Origin: Burkholderia sp. BCC0506
GTDB lineage: Bacteria; Pseudomonadota; Gammaproteobacteria; Burkholderiales; Burkholderiaceae
Length of the DNA stretch: 64,000 nt
Direction: 5' to 3'
Assembly (NCBI RefSeq): GCF_902833145.1
Contig: NZ_CADFEN010000005.1
Location: forward strand, 248,001-312,000
Part shown: in pieces, positions 20,123 through 29,409 of the stretch
How positions within the stretch are numbered: the stretch's first letter is position 1
How the letters are laid out: every line of letters starts with the position of its first letter
Translations under genes and position numbers: made by a program
Notes under the pieces: model-generated
The model's input: only the letters and a program-made list of their open reading frames with translations
Told to the model about the DNA's origin: nothing
The model's database searches: none

Positions 20123-21988
20123 ATGACAGCATCGAAAAATTCGTCGACGTCCGCGCAAGCGGGCACTTCCGCGGGCAGCACCGGTTTCGATCCGGCCGCC
20201 CAGCCGATGCAGCAGATGTTCGAGTCGTGGTTGAATGCGTGGCGTGGTTTTGCGGATCCGGCGCGCGCCGCGACGGCATCGGCCACCGTCAATCCGTTCG
20301 CGACATTCCAGTTTCCGGCGTCGTTTCCGTTCCAGATGCCGTCGATGCCCGACCTCGGCGCGATGGCCTCGCCGTTCGCGGGGCTGAAGCTGCCCGTTGC
20401 GGCGATTCCGCCCGAACGGCTCCAGGCATTGCAGGCCGACTACACGCGCGACTGCATGACGCTGATGCAGCAGGCGGCCGCCGCGAAGCTCGAATCGCCG
20501 GAGCTGAAAGACCGCCGCTTCAGCGGCGACGCATGGAAGGCGTCGCCCGCGCACGCCTTCGCGGCCGCGTGGTATCTGCTCAACGCGCGCTATCTGCAGG
20601 AACTCGCCGACGCGCTTCAGACCGATCCGAAGACGCGCGAGCGCATCCGTTTCACGGTCCAGCAATGGACGGCCGCCGCCGCGCCGAGCAACTTCCTCGC
20701 GCTCAATCCCGATGCACAGAAATCGATCCTCGAGACGCAGGGCGAAAGCCTGCGGCAGGGGATGATGAACCTGCTCGGCGACCTGCAGCGCGGCAAGATT
20801 TCGCAGACCGACGAATCGCAGTTCGTGGTCGGCAAGAACCTCGGGTGTACCGAAGGCGCGGTCGTGTACGAGAACGACCTGATCCAGCTGATCCAGTACA
20901 CGCCGAAGACGGACAAGGTGTTCGAGCGGCCGCTCTTGATCGTCCCGCCGTGCATCAACAAGTTCTACATCCTCGACCTGCAACCCGAGAATTCGCTCGT
21001 CGCGCACGCGCTGTCGAACGGTCATCAGGTGTTCCTCGTGTCGTGGCGCAACGCGGATGCATCGGTCGCGCACAAGACGTGGGACGACTACATGAACGAA
21101 GGGCTGCTCGCGGCGATCGACGCGGTGCAGCAGATCAGCGGCCGCGAGCAGATCAACACGCTGGGCTTTTGCGTCGGCGGCACGATGCTCGCGACCGCGC
21201 TGGCGGTGCTCGCCGCGCGCGGCGAGCACCCGGCCGCGTCGATGACGCTGCTCACCGCGATGCTGGACTTCACCGACACGGGCATTCTCGACGTATTCGT
21301 CGACGAGGCGCACGTGCAGATGCGCGAGCAGACCATCGGCGGCAAGAACGGTGCGCAGCCGGGGCTGATGCGCGGCGTCGAGTTCGCGAACACGTTCTCG
21401 TTCCTGCGGCCGAACGATCTCGTGTGGAACTACGTCGTCGACAACTACCTGAAGGGCCGCACGCCGGCGCCGTTCGACCTGTTGTACTGGAACAGCGATT
21501 CGACGAGCCTGCCGGGCCCGATGTACGCGTGGTACCTGCGCCATACCTATCTCGAGAACAAGCTGCGCGAGCCGGGTGCGCTGACGGTATGCGGCGAATC
21601 GGTCGACCTGTCGCTGATCGACGTGCCGACCTTCATCTACGGTTCGCGCGAGGATCACATCGTGCCGTGGCAGACGGCCTATGCATCGACGTCGATCCTG
21701 TCGGGCCCGCTGAAGTTCGTGCTGGGTGCGTCGGGGCACATCGCGGGCGTGATCAATCCGCCGGCGAAGAAGAAGCGCAGTTACTGGGTCAACGACGGCG
21801 ACCTGCCCGAATCGGCGGACGACTGGTTTGCCGGAGCGACCGAGGAGCCGGGAAGCTGGTGGACGACGTGGGTCGAGTGGCTCGACGCGTACGGCGGCCG
21901 CAAGGTCGCGCCGCCGGCCCGGCCGGGTTCCGCGCAGTTCCCGGTGATCGAGCCGGCGCCGGGGCGTTACGTGTTGCAGCGCGATTGA
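20123..21988 (+). CDS. phaC: Class I polyhydroxyalkanoate synthase
   Basis: PhaC polymerises (R)-3-hydroxybutyryl-CoA into polyhydroxybutyrate at the granule surface. The 621-residue protein has an N-terminal Ala/Ser-rich region, the PhaC N domain from about residue 100, and an alpha/beta-hydrolase domain with the lipase-like box GFCVGG near residue 350 (catalytic Cys). The catalytic His lies in ASGHIAGVINPP near residue 535, and the Asp in the DVPTFIYGSREDHIVPW region. Length and motifs fit class I synthases that work without PhaE. It is the first gene of phaC-phaA-phaB. Confidence 0.97.
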   Translation: MTASKNSSTSAQAGTSAGSTGFDPAAQPMQQMFESWLNAWRGFADPARAATASATVNPFATFQFPASFPFQMPSMPDLGAMASPFAGLKLPVAAIPPERLQALQADYTRDCMTLMQQAAAAKLESPELKDRRFSGDAWKASPAHAFAAAWYLLNARYLQELADALQTDPKTRERIRFTVQQWTAAAAPSNFLALNPDAQKSILETQGESLRQGMMNLLGDLQRGKISQTDESQFVVGKNLGCTEGAVVYENDLIQLIQYTPKTDKVFERPLLIVPPCINKFYILDLQPENSLVAHALSNGHQVFLVSWRNADASVAHKTWDDYMNEGLLAAIDAVQQISGREQINTLGFCVGGTMLATALAVLAARGEHPAASMTLLTAMLDFTDTGILDVFVDEAHVQMREQTIGGKNGAQPGLMRGVEFANTFSFLRPNDLVWNYVVDNYLKGRTPAPFDLLYWNSDSTSLPGPMYAWYLRHTYLENKLREPGALTVCGESVDLSLIDVPTFIYGSREDHIVPWQTAYASTSILSGPLKFVLGASGHIAGVINPPAKKKRSYWVNDGDLPESADDWFAGATEEPGSWWTTWVEWLDAYGGRKVAPPARPGSAQFPVIEPAPGRYVLQRD

Positions 21989-21993
21989 CGAAA

Positions 21994-22036
21994 ACCGGAC
22001 AGCGGCGCACGCTGTCCGGTGCACCGCAGTTTTTTT
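21994..22036 (+). terminator. Hairpin with distal T-tract between phaC and phaA
   Basis: An 11-bp perfect stem (ACCGGACAGCG / CGCTGTCCGGT) with a 5-nt loop begins 6 bp after the phaC stop. A run of seven T residues at 22030–22036 follows, but about 10 nt away from the stem. This could be a partial terminator that lowers phaA-phaB expression relative to phaC, or an mRNA-stabilising 3' end. Confidence 0.5.
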
Positions 22037-22087
22037 AACAGGGCCGGTAACGATGCGCCGTGTCGTGCGGGCCTGGAGGAAAGGGAA

Positions 22088-23269
22088 ATGACGGATGTAG
22101 TGATCGTATCGGCCGCGCGCACCGCGGTCGGCAAATTCGGCGGCTCGCTGGCGAAGATTGCGGCGCCCGAACTGGGCGCGACGGTGATCCGCGCAGTGCT
22201 GGAGCGAGCGGGCGTGAAGCCCGAGCAGGTCAGCGAAGTGATCATGGGCCAGGTGCTGACGGCCGGCTCCGGGCAGAACCCGGCGCGGCAGTCGCTGATC
22301 AAGGCGGGGCTGCCGAACGCCGTGCCGGGCATGACGATCAACAAGGTGTGCGGCTCGGGCCTGAAGGCCGTGATGCTGGCGGCGAACGCGATCGTCGCGG
22401 GCGACGCGGAGATCGTGATCGCCGGCGGCCAGGAGAACATGAGCGCGGCGCCGCACGTGCTGCCGGGCTCGCGCGACGGCTTCCGGATGGGCGACGCGAA
22501 GCTGGTCGACACGATGATCGTCGACGGCCTGTGGGACGTGTACAACCAGTACCACATGGGCATCACGGCGGAGAACGTCGCGAAGGAATACGGGATCACG
22601 CGCGAAGAGCAGGACGCGTTCGCGGCGCTGTCGCAGAACAAGGCGGAAGCCGCGCAGAAGGCGGGCCGTTTCGACGACGAGATCGTGCCGGTGTCGATTC
22701 CGCAGCGCAAGGGCGAGCCGCTGCAGTTCGCGACCGACGAGTTCGTGCGCCACGGCGTGACGGCGGAATCGCTCGCGGGGCTGAAGCCGGCGTTCGCGAA
22801 GGACGGCTCGGTGACGGCGGCGAACGCGTCGGGGCTGAACGACGGCGCGGCGGCGGTGCTGGTGATGTCGGCGCAGAAGGCGGCGGCGCTGGGCCTGACG
22901 CCGCTGGCGCGGATCAAGGCGTACGCGAACGCGGGCGTGGATCCGAGCGTGATGGGCATGGGTCCGGTGCCGGCGTCGCGCCGCGCGCTGGAGCGTGCGG
23001 GCTGGACGCCGGGCGACCTGGACCTGATGGAGATCAACGAAGCGTTCGCGGCGCAGGCGCTGGCGGTGCACAAGCAGATGGGCTGGGACACGTCGAAGGT
23101 GAACGTGAACGGCGGGGCGATCGCGATCGGCCACCCGATCGGCGCGTCGGGCTGCCGGATCCTGGTGACGCTGCTGCACGAGATGGTCAAGCGCGATGCG
23201 AAGCGCGGGCTGGCGTCGCTGTGCATCGGCGGCGGGATGGGCGTCGCGCTCGCGGTCGAGCGTCCGTAA
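22088..23269 (+). CDS. phaA: Acetyl-CoA acetyltransferase (beta-ketothiolase)
   Basis: PhaA condenses two acetyl-CoA to acetoacetyl-CoA, the first step of PHB synthesis. The 393-residue thiolase has the active cysteine in [11 protein letters not shown] near residue 88, [11 protein letters not shown] near 320, [14 protein letters not shown] with the catalytic His near 348, and CIGGGMG with the second Cys near 378. The ATG at 22088 gives the canonical [19 protein letters not shown] start and is preceded by GAGGAAAGGGA. It lies between phaC and phaB on the same strand. Confidence 0.97.
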   Translation: MTDVVIVSAARTAVGKFGGSLAKIAAPELGATVIRAVLERAGVKPEQVSEVIMGQVLTAGSGQNPARQSLIKAGLPNAVPGMTINKVCGSGLKAVMLAANAIVAGDAEIVIAGGQENMSAAPHVLPGSRDGFRMGDAKLVDTMIVDGLWDVYNQYHMGITAENVAKEYGITREEQDAFAALSQNKAEAAQKAGRFDDEIVPVSIPQRKGEPLQFATDEFVRHGVTAESLAGLKPAFAKDGSVTAANASGLNDGAAAVLVMSAQKAAALGLTPLARIKAYANAGVDPSVMGMGPVPASRRALERAGWTPGDLDLMEINEAFAAQALAVHKQMGWDTSKVNVNGGAIAIGHPIGASGCRILVTLLHEMVKRDAKRGLASLCIGGGMGVALAVERP

Positions 23270-23384
23270 CCGGACGTTCATCGCCACAGCAATCCGTGCG
23301 CCGGCCGATTGCGGCTTCGGCCGGCGTCGCGTGAAGTCAGAGGGGGCTCCGGCAGCTCTCGAAACCAAAAATGGAGTGAGATTT

Positions 23385-24125
23385 ATGTCTCAGCGAATTG
23401 CGTACGTAACGGGCGGGATGGGCGGCATCGGCACCAGCATCTGCCAGCGTCTGTCGAAAGACGGCTTCAAGGTGGTCGCAGGCTGCGGCCCGAACTCGCC
23501 GCGCCGCGTGAAGTGGCTCGAGGAACAGAAGGCGCTCGGCTACGATTTCATCGCGTCGGAAGGCAACGTCGGCGACTGGGACTCGACCAAGGCAGCGTTC
23601 GACAAGGTCAAGGCGGAAGTCGGCGAGATCGACGTGCTGGTCAACAACGCGGGCATCACGCGCGACGTCGTGTTCCGCAAGATGACGCACGAAGACTGGA
23701 CCGCCGTGATCGATACCAACCTGACGAGCCTGTTCAACGTGACGAAGCAGGTGATCGACGGGATGGTCGAGCGCGGCTGGGGCCGCATCATCAACATTTC
23801 GTCGGTGAACGGCCAGAAAGGGCAATTCGGCCAGACGAACTACTCGACCGCGAAGGCGGGCATCCACGGCTTTACGATGGCGCTCGCGCAGGAAGTCGCA
23901 ACGAAGGGCGTGACGGTCAACACCGTGTCGCCCGGCTACATCGGCACCGACATGGTGAAGGCGATCCGTCCGGACGTGCTCGAGAAGATCGTCGCGACGA
24001 TTCCGGTGCGACGTCTCGGCGCGCCGGAGGAAATCGGCTCGATCGTCGCGTGGCTTGCGTCGAACGATTCCGGCTTCGCGACGGGCGCCGACTTCTCGCT
24101 GAACGGCGGCCTGCACATGGGCTGA
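23385..24125 (+). CDS. phaB: NADPH-dependent acetoacetyl-CoA reductase
   Basis: PhaB reduces acetoacetyl-CoA to (R)-3-hydroxybutyryl-CoA, the PhaC substrate. The 246-residue short-chain dehydrogenase starts MSQRIAYVTGGMGGIGTSIC (TGGxxGxG cofactor loop). It has NNAG, the catalytic Ser in INISSVNGQKGQFG, and YSTAKAG with the catalytic Tyr and Lys. The ATG at 23385 has GGAGTGAG 8–15 bp upstream. A terminator follows at once, so phaR is probably transcribed on its own. Confidence 0.97.
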   Translation: MSQRIAYVTGGMGGIGTSICQRLSKDGFKVVAGCGPNSPRRVKWLEEQKALGYDFIASEGNVGDWDSTKAAFDKVKAEVGEIDVLVNNAGITRDVVFRKMTHEDWTAVIDTNLTSLFNVTKQVIDGMVERGWGRIINISSVNGQKGQFGQTNYSTAKAGIHGFTMALAQEVATKGVTVNTVSPGYIGTDMVKAIRPDVLEKIVATIPVRRLGAPEEIGSIVAWLASNDSGFATGADFSLNGGLHMG

Positions 24126-24126
24126 G

Positions 24127-24170
24127 CGCCCGGGCTGCGCGGGCCGGCTGGCCGCGCAGCCGGGCGTTTT
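24127..24170 (+). terminator. Terminator after phaB
   Basis: A long GC-rich stem of about 15 bp (CGCCCGGGCTGCGCGG with CCGCGCAGCCGGGCG, one bulge) begins 2 bp after the phaB stop and is followed by TTTT. It separates phaCAB from phaR. Confidence 0.85.
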
Positions 24171-24244
24171 CCGAAGGCCCCCGCCTCCCGGATTCGGGCG
24201 GCGGGGATTCGTCACTTGCGCTACGCTGCACTCAAAGGCGTTAC

Positions 24245-24811
24245 ATGACTACTACAAAGAAGACGGCCGAACGGCTCATCAAGAAGTACCCGAACCGCCG
24301 GCTCTACGATACCGAGACAAGCACGTACATCACGCTTACCGACGTGAAGCAGCTCGTGCTGGAACAGGAGGATTTCAAGGTCGTCGACGCGAAATCCAAC
24401 GAAGACCTGACGCGCAGCATCCTCCTTCAGATCATCCTCGAAGAGGAAAGCGGTGGCGTGCCGATGTTCTCGTCGTCGATGCTGTCGCAGATCATCCGTT
24501 TCTACGGCCATGCGATGCAGGGCATGATGGGCACGTACCTGGAAAAGAACATCCAGGCGTTCATCGACATCCAGAACAAGCTCGCGGATCAGTCGAAGAA
24601 CCTGTACGACACGAACGCGATGAATCCGGAAGTCTGGTCGCAGTTCATGAACATGCAGGCGCCGATGATGCAAGGGATGATGACGAGCTACATCGAGCAG
24701 TCGAAGAACATGTTCGTGCAGATGCAGGAGCAGATGCAGAACCAGGCGAAGTCGATGTTCAGCACGTTCCCGTTCAAGCAGCCGGGCGCATCGGAGCCCG
24801 AAAAGAAGTAA
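24245..24811 (+). CDS. phaR: PHA synthesis repressor PhaR
   Basis: PhaR is a DNA-binding repressor of phasin and PHA genes that also binds PHB granules. Granule synthesis therefore titrates it from DNA. The 188-residue product has the conserved N-terminal DNA-binding domain (IKKYPNRRLYDTETSTYITLTDVKQLV) and the PHB-accumulation regulatory domain (DLTRSILLQIILEEE, QIIRFYGHAMQ). A Met/Gln-rich C-terminal half follows. The ATG at 24245 is clear. Its position after phaB is standard in Burkholderia and Ralstonia. Confidence 0.96.
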   Translation: MTTTKKTAERLIKKYPNRRLYDTETSTYITLTDVKQLVLEQEDFKVVDAKSNEDLTRSILLQIILEEESGGVPMFSSSMLSQIIRFYGHAMQGMMGTYLEKNIQAFIDIQNKLADQSKNLYDTNAMNPEVWSQFMNMQAPMMQGMMTSYIEQSKNMFVQMQEQMQNQAKSMFSTFPFKQPGASEPEKK

Positions 24812-25236
24812 CGCTTTCGCGGCAGGCCGGCCATGGCGGCGCGCGCTGCCGGGCGCCGGCGCCGCGAAGCGGGGCAGCCGGTCGCCGTCGTGCGGTCGGC
24901 CACGACGATGTGCGGCTGCCGCCTGCCGGAAGCGATCGCCGGCGGTCGTCCAGGATCGTCCGCGCCGAATGCCCGTGCCCCGTATGCGCGGGCGTCGCCG
25001 TTGCCCAGTCGACCGAGATCCAGTCCATACGAATGACAGCCGGGACGCGCCGCGCCGGATGATGCGCGTTCGCGCCCGCGCGGGTGCTTGGCCTGTCGTA
25101 CCATGAGCGGCGCTGCACGGCGATGCGTGGAAGCCGCTCATGGCGAAACGCGCCAGCGGTGCCCGCGCACGGAAGAGATGTGCGATGCCGCGTCGATGTG
25201 GGGCGGCCGAGAAAAACAAACCGACTGAGAGAAAGC
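24812..25236. other. Intergenic gap without a supported gene
   Basis: These 425 bp between phaR and the LprI-like gene are very GC-rich. Short open frames exist on both strands, but none has an ortholog-like motif or a ribosome-binding site. A purine-rich GAGAGAAAG at the right end serves the next gene. Nothing else is seen. Confidence 0.5.
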
Positions 25237-26079
25237 ATGCGAGGGATTCGAACGGCATCGACCGGCAGGCCGGCCGGTCTTGCTGCGATGTTCATGATGG
25301 GCGTCTGCCTGGCTTCGCCGGGCTTTGCGATGGATTGCGCGAAAGCCGTCCAGCCGATCGAGAAGCGCATTTGCGCGAACCCCGCGTTGCGCGCGGCCGA
25401 TACGCGGATGAATGCGGCCTATGCGGGCGCGCTGAAGGCCGCGCCGGACATCGCCATCCGCGACATGCTGGTGCGCAGCCAGCGCCGCTGGCTCGATGCG
25501 CGCAACAAACGGCTCGACACCGATTACGACGGCCATCGGCTGGCCGTCGACGAAGTGCGCAAGGCCCTCGATCGGCGCACCGCCGTGCTGGCCGACCGGT
25601 CGGGTGACGGGCTGATCGCACGCGCGCTGGCCGAGCGGCAATGGCTCGCGAAATTCAGCGGCGGGCCGCTTGCCGGCTTCGATGCAAACTGCGATTTCAT
25701 CCCCGACGATGCGCGCGGCGCGCATGTTTCCTATGCGTGTTTCGGTGCGATTCACGTGCAGCATCATGCGCGGGTGTGCAGCCAGAGCGAGGACTGGGCG
25801 ACCGGCGCGGTCTATCAGTACCGTCTGGTCAGTGCAGCCGACGGCGGCAAGGTGCGTCCGGTGGCGTTCTGCGAAGCGCAAGGCGCGCATGCATGCGACA
25901 GCGGCAGCGCGCAGGCCGGATGGGTGCGCGCCGCGGCGTCCGGCGGCGAGAACCGCCCGCCCGCGCCGGTGACGGGGCTGCCGCTACTCGACGCCGAGTT
26001 GTGGCCGCTCGGCGATGGCAGCGATGCGGCGTGGTTCGATCGGTGTCTGAAGGCGCCGGTGTTTCCGCAGGCGTATTGA
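25237..26079 (+). CDS. Secreted protein with LprI-like (DUF1311) N-terminal domain
   Basis: This is a 280-residue exported protein with a signal peptide (MRGIRTAST…, hydrophobic LAAMFMMGVCLA, cleavage near GFAMD). The mature N-terminus carries the LprI/DUF1311 pattern: DCAKAVQPIEKRICANPALRAADTRM is followed by a helix ending in SQRRWLDARN. In Mycobacterium LprI this domain inhibits lysozyme, but many DUF1311 proteins have no known role. The second half (residues ~130–280) has six further cysteines and no domain I recognise. The ATG at 25237 is preceded by GAGAGAAAG. It stands alone, followed by a terminator. Confidence 0.82.
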   Translation: MRGIRTASTGRPAGLAAMFMMGVCLASPGFAMDCAKAVQPIEKRICANPALRAADTRMNAAYAGALKAAPDIAIRDMLVRSQRRWLDARNKRLDTDYDGHRLAVDEVRKALDRRTAVLADRSGDGLIARALAERQWLAKFSGGPLAGFDANCDFIPDDARGAHVSYACFGAIHVQHHARVCSQSEDWATGAVYQYRLVSAADGGKVRPVAFCEAQGAHACDSGSAQAGWVRAAASGGENRPPAPVTGLPLLDAELWPLGDGSDAAWFDRCLKAPVFPQAY

Positions 26080-26102
26080 CGCGCCGCGTTCGCGGTTCGA
26101 GC

Positions 26103-26129
26103 AAGACCCGCCATCGCGAGCGGGTCTTT
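26103..26129 (+). terminator. Terminator after the LprI-like gene
   Basis: A 9-bp stem (AAGACCCGC / GCGGGTCTT) with an 8-nt loop is followed by a short T-run and lies 24 bp after the stop codon. Confidence 0.75.
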
Positions 26130-26190
26130 CATTGCGTCGGCAGGGATTGCGCACGCGGCCTGTCGCAATCGCGGCGCGTCGAGCCGCGAC

Positions 26191-26445
26191 TCAGTGCGTC
26201 GGGCCGAAGTCCTGATCGTCGTCCGACGGCGGCAGGTCGAGCACGAGCTTGACGGCGCTGTAGTTGGCCTTGAGCGAGAACACGCGGCCGATCACGAGAA
26301 ACGTCTGCCGGGAATTTTCGAGTTCGACGAAGTCGCCCGGTTGCGGCACGTGCGCGCCCTGGTCGTAGGAAAAGCTGGTGCTGGTCTGTTCGCCGATGGC
26401 TTCGGCGGCGTGTTCGGTGAATTCGATCGTGAGGTGGGTGGTCAT
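26191..26445 (-). CDS. Small conserved hypothetical protein
   Basis: This is an 84-residue acidic soluble protein starting MTTHLTIEFTEHAAEAIGEQTSTSF and ending in an Asp-rich tail. The middle segment (PQPGDFVELENSRQTFLVIGRVFSLK) looks like a small beta-barrel. I do not recognise a family. Third-codon GC bias and the short gap to neighbouring genes support real coding. A much longer frame continues upstream, but the extra part is not protein-like. It lies downstream of the M16 pair on the same strand, with a 256-bp gap. Confidence 0.65.
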   Translation of the reverse strand: MTTHLTIEFTEHAAEAIGEQTSTSFSYDQGAHVPQPGDFVELENSRQTFLVIGRVFSLKANYSAVKLVLDLPPSDDDQDFGPTH

Positions 26446-26701
26446 GCGAGCCCCGTCATGGGTGAAGTGAAGCGGTTGGAGCTCCCGATTCTCGCATAAT
26501 GGCGACTCGCGCCCGGCGCGATCGTCGTGTTCTGCTGGTTGCCGATCGTGCTGGCCCGCGGAGCGCCGGCTCACTCGAGTACGCACGCGTCGAGGGTTTC
26601 CCGCGAGCGCTGCCGCGAACCGCCTTCTGGAGATGCGCGGCAGTGCGACGGCAGCGGCCCGGCCGAAGCCGGGCGGGGCGCGGAACGAAGCGAGGCGGCG
26701 G

Positions 26702-28048
26702 TTATTTCTCCGCAAACGTGCCCGCTTCCACCAATGTCATCTTGGCGGGGTCCAGGTACGTGCGGATGGCGGTGTTGACCTGCCCGACGGTCAACGCGCG
26801 GACGCGCTCGGGATAGGTGTCCAGGTCACTCAGCGGGCGGTCCTGGAGCACCGTCTGGGCGATCATGGCGGCCATCTGCCCGGTGGTTTCCATGGCGATT
26901 TGATGGCGGCCGATCATGCCGTCCTTGCGTGCATCCAGTTCCGTTTGGGTAACGCCCTGTTTCCACCAGGCATCCAGAATCCGCCGCGTGCTGGCGACGC
27001 CCTTGTCGAGCAGGGGCGGGGCGAAGCTGCTGGTGATGACGAATCCGCCTTCCATCAGGGAGAGCCCGGACAGGCCGGCACGGATGCCGTAGGTCAGGCC
27101 TTCCTTGTCGCGGACCCCTGCCATCAACCGGCCGGTGAAGCCGTTGCCCAGGATGTTGACGGCCGCGCTGAGGGGCAGATAGTCGGCATCGTTGGCGCGC
27201 AGGTCGATGGCCTGACCCAGCATCACGCTGACGGATTCCTTGTCCCCCATGGCGATGCGCTGCGTGTCGGGCCGGCTTGCCTTGCGTGGCGGGCCCTGTC
27301 GCACAAGCGCCTGGCCCCCGCTCCAGCCCGCGAAGGCTTCGGTCACCATGGACTGCAGGTGGCGAGGGTCCGCGCCGCCGACCACGACCAGCGTCATGTG
27401 CGCGGGCCCGTAATAGGCGTGATGAAAGGCCTTGATGTCGTCCAGCGTGGCCGCGGCGATGGCCTCGAGCATCCGTTCGCGCGGCACCGGTGCGTTGAGG
27501 TGCGCAGCGGGGTAGATGGACCGATGTAGCGCCTCGGTGGCCCGGACCGACGGGTTTTCTCCGGCGTTACGGACCGCGGCCTCCAGCCGGCTCTTGGCCT
27601 TGGCCAGTTCCTCCGGCTTGAAGGCCGGCAGGCGCAACTGCTCGGCCATCAGGTCGATCAGCGTCGGCAAATCCTTGGTCAGGCTTTGGCCGTGTATGCC
27701 GACATAGCCGCCGTCGGTCTGGAACGACAACTGAGCGCCGAGGCTTTCCAGCAGCGCGGAGATCGCCATCTTGTCGCGACGGGTGCTGCCCTCCTGTAGC
27801 AACATGCCCGTCAGCAACGGCACCGCGGGGTTGGTCGCCTTGCTGACCGTGTCGGCATCGCCCAGGGGCATCACCCCGGCGACGGACACCATTTCCTGCG
27901 GCGACATCGAATAGGTCAATAGCGCGATGCTGCCGGCCTGGGAGCGCACGACGCGGTCGGCTATGCCTGCCTGAGCTGCAACGGGCAGGCATAGCACGGC
28001 GAACCACACGAACCACGTCCGCAGATGGTTGAAACGAACAGGCTTCAT
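26702..28048 (-). CDS. M16-family peptidase-like protein, non-catalytic subunit
   Basis: This is a 448-residue M16 (insulinase/pitrilysin) family protein with a signal peptide (hydrophobic WFVWFAVLCLPVAAQA). The zinc-binding HxxEH motif is absent; the equivalent region reads LLTGMLLQEGS. The C-terminal M16 domain is present, with the substrate-binding R/Y pair in the GFTGRLMAGVRDKEGLTYGI segment. Bacterial M16B proteases often pair one catalytic and one inactive chain, and the catalytic partner is the adjacent gene with a 4-bp overlap. The pair probably forms a periplasmic heterodimeric peptidase. Confidence 0.9.
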   Translation of the reverse strand: MKPVRFNHLRTWFVWFAVLCLPVAAQAGIADRVVRSQAGSIALLTYSMSPQEMVSVAGVMPLGDADTVSKATNPAVPLLTGMLLQEGSTRRDKMAISALLESLGAQLSFQTDGGYVGIHGQSLTKDLPTLIDLMAEQLRLPAFKPEELAKAKSRLEAAVRNAGENPSVRATEALHRSIYPAAHLNAPVPRERMLEAIAAATLDDIKAFHHAYYGPAHMTLVVVGGADPRHLQSMVTEAFAGWSGGQALVRQGPPRKASRPDTQRIAMGDKESVSVMLGQAIDLRANDADYLPLSAAVNILGNGFTGRLMAGVRDKEGLTYGIRAGLSGLSLMEGGFVITSSFAPPLLDKGVASTRRILDAWWKQGVTQTELDARKDGMIGRHQIAMETTGQMAAMIAQTVLQDRPLSDLDTYPERVRALTVGQVNTAIRTYLDPAKMTLVEAGTFAEK

Positions 28049-29409
28049 GAGGATTTCTCCGGGACGAACCAGCCGGTGGTGCTCTGGTTTTCAACGAGGT
28101 ACTTGCGGGCTACGCGCTGCACATCGGCGGGCGTCACCTTTTCCAGTTCTTCGAGCTCGGTGACGAACAGTGTCCAGTCGCCCAGCGCGACCGCGTTGCC
28201 CAATCGGGCGGACGTCAAGCGGACGCCGTCGCGCTGGTAGACCTGATCGGCTCGGTAAGGGCCCAGCACCCGCTGGATATCCTCGCGACTGACGCCCTCG
28301 GTCTTGATCCGTTCCAGTTCGGTCCAGGCGATTTTCTCGGCCTGCTCGTGTTTCGCGTCGGGTGGCAGGCTGACCGTCACCACGAACGGACCGGGATCGC
28401 GCAGCGCATGGAAGCTGGCGCCGGCTTGAGTGGCAACCGTGGTGTCGACCAGTGCGCGATACAGCCGGCTGCTCTTGCCCTGGCTCAATACCAGGCCCAG
28501 TACGGTCAGGGCAGCCGCATCGGGGTCAAGCGCGCGCGGCCCCTTGAAGGCGATGATCAGATTGCCCGTTGCGCCCGCGCGTTTGAGCACCAGCCTTCGC
28601 GGCCCCTGCTGCGGCGGCTCTTCGGTCGTGACAATTGGAATGGGCTTGGGTGCGCGCGGAATGCCGCCGTAATACTGCCTGATCCACCCCAACGCCTGGT
28701 CCGGCCTGAAATCGCCGACCAGGATGACGGTGGCGTTGTCCGGCCAGTAGAAGGTGTCGTAGAAACGGCGCAGCTTGTCCACGCTCGCATGCTCGATGTC
28801 GCTACGCCAGCCGATGGTGGGATGGTGATAGGGGTGTGCCTGGTAAGCCGTGGCCATGACTTGCCGGAACAAGGCGGAGAAAGGACTGTTCTCGCCTCGC
28901 TCGTACTCGTTGCGTACCACCGTCATCTCGCTGGCCAGGTCTTCCGGGCGCAGCAGGAGGTTGCGCATGCGGTCGGCCTCGATGGCGATGTAGCCTTCCA
29001 GCGCATCGCGACCGAGCGTGCCGAAGTAGTTGGTGCGATCCATCGAGGTGGTTGCGTTGAAGTTCGCGCCCACTCGCTCCATGTAGCTGTTCAGTGAATT
29101 GCCGAGCGCCTTGTTGTAGTACCGGCTGCCCTTGAACATCAGGTGCTCGAGCAGGTGAGTGTCACCGGTCGTGCCGGCGGCTTCGTTGCGTGAACCCACC
29201 TGGTACAACACCTGGAAACTGACCACCGTCGCGGCGGGATCGGGCACGGCAAGCACGGTGAGGCCGTTGGCATCCAGGCGGTATTCGTCGATACCGCCGA
29301 GGGAGCGCACGTGGGTAAAGCCCGGTACCTCGACGGGCTGGCCAATCGCCGTGCCCGCAATCAACGGGCACAGCGAGAGCCAGGTGCATATCAAACGTCG
29401 TACTGACAT
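28045..29409 (-). CDS. M16-family zinc peptidase, catalytic subunit
   Basis: This is a 454-residue secreted M16 peptidase. The N-terminus is a signal peptide (CTWLSLCPLIAGTAIG). The inverted zinc motif is intact: HLLEH (with FKGS after it) near residue 86 and the downstream glutamate in VVRNEYERGENSP near 160. The C-terminal half carries the second M16 fold. It overlaps the start of the non-catalytic partner by 4 bp. Its own start lies inside the end of the upstream secreted-protein gene, so all three are probably translated from one mRNA. The substrate is unknown. Confidence 0.92.
   Translation of the reverse strand: MSVRRLICTWLSLCPLIAGTAIGQPVEVPGFTHVRSLGGIDEYRLDANGLTVLAVPDPAATVVSFQVLYQVGSRNEAAGTTGDTHLLEHLMFKGSRYYNKALGNSLNSYMERVGANFNATTSMDRTNYFGTLGRDALEGYIAIEADRMRNLLLRPEDLASEMTVVRNEYERGENSPFSALFRQVMATAYQAHPYHHPTIGWRSDIEHASVDKLRRFYDTFYWPDNATVILVGDFRPDQALGWIRQYYGGIPRAPKPIPIVTTEEPPQQGPRRLVLKRAGATGNLIIAFKGPRALDPDAAALTVLGLVLSQGKSSRLYRALVDTTVATQAGASFHALRDPGPFVVTVSLPPDAKHEQAEKIAWTELERIKTEGVSREDIQRVLGPYRADQVYQRDGVRLTSARLGNAVALGDWTLFVTELEELEKVTPADVQRVARKYLVENQSTTGWFVPEKSS

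Noticed and set aside
20105-23368. A minus-strand open frame of over 1000 codons across phaC and phaA
   Set aside because: It is a shadow of the strong GC bias at third positions of the real plus-strand genes. It is Arg/His-rich with no domain and no ribosome-binding site. Similar antisense frames over hisZ, kup, the helicase gene and der were rejected for the same reason.
24833-25036. A 67-codon plus-strand frame after phaR
   Set aside because: It is Arg/Ala-rich, has no ribosome-binding site, and is open only because of high GC. It is not supported as a gene.
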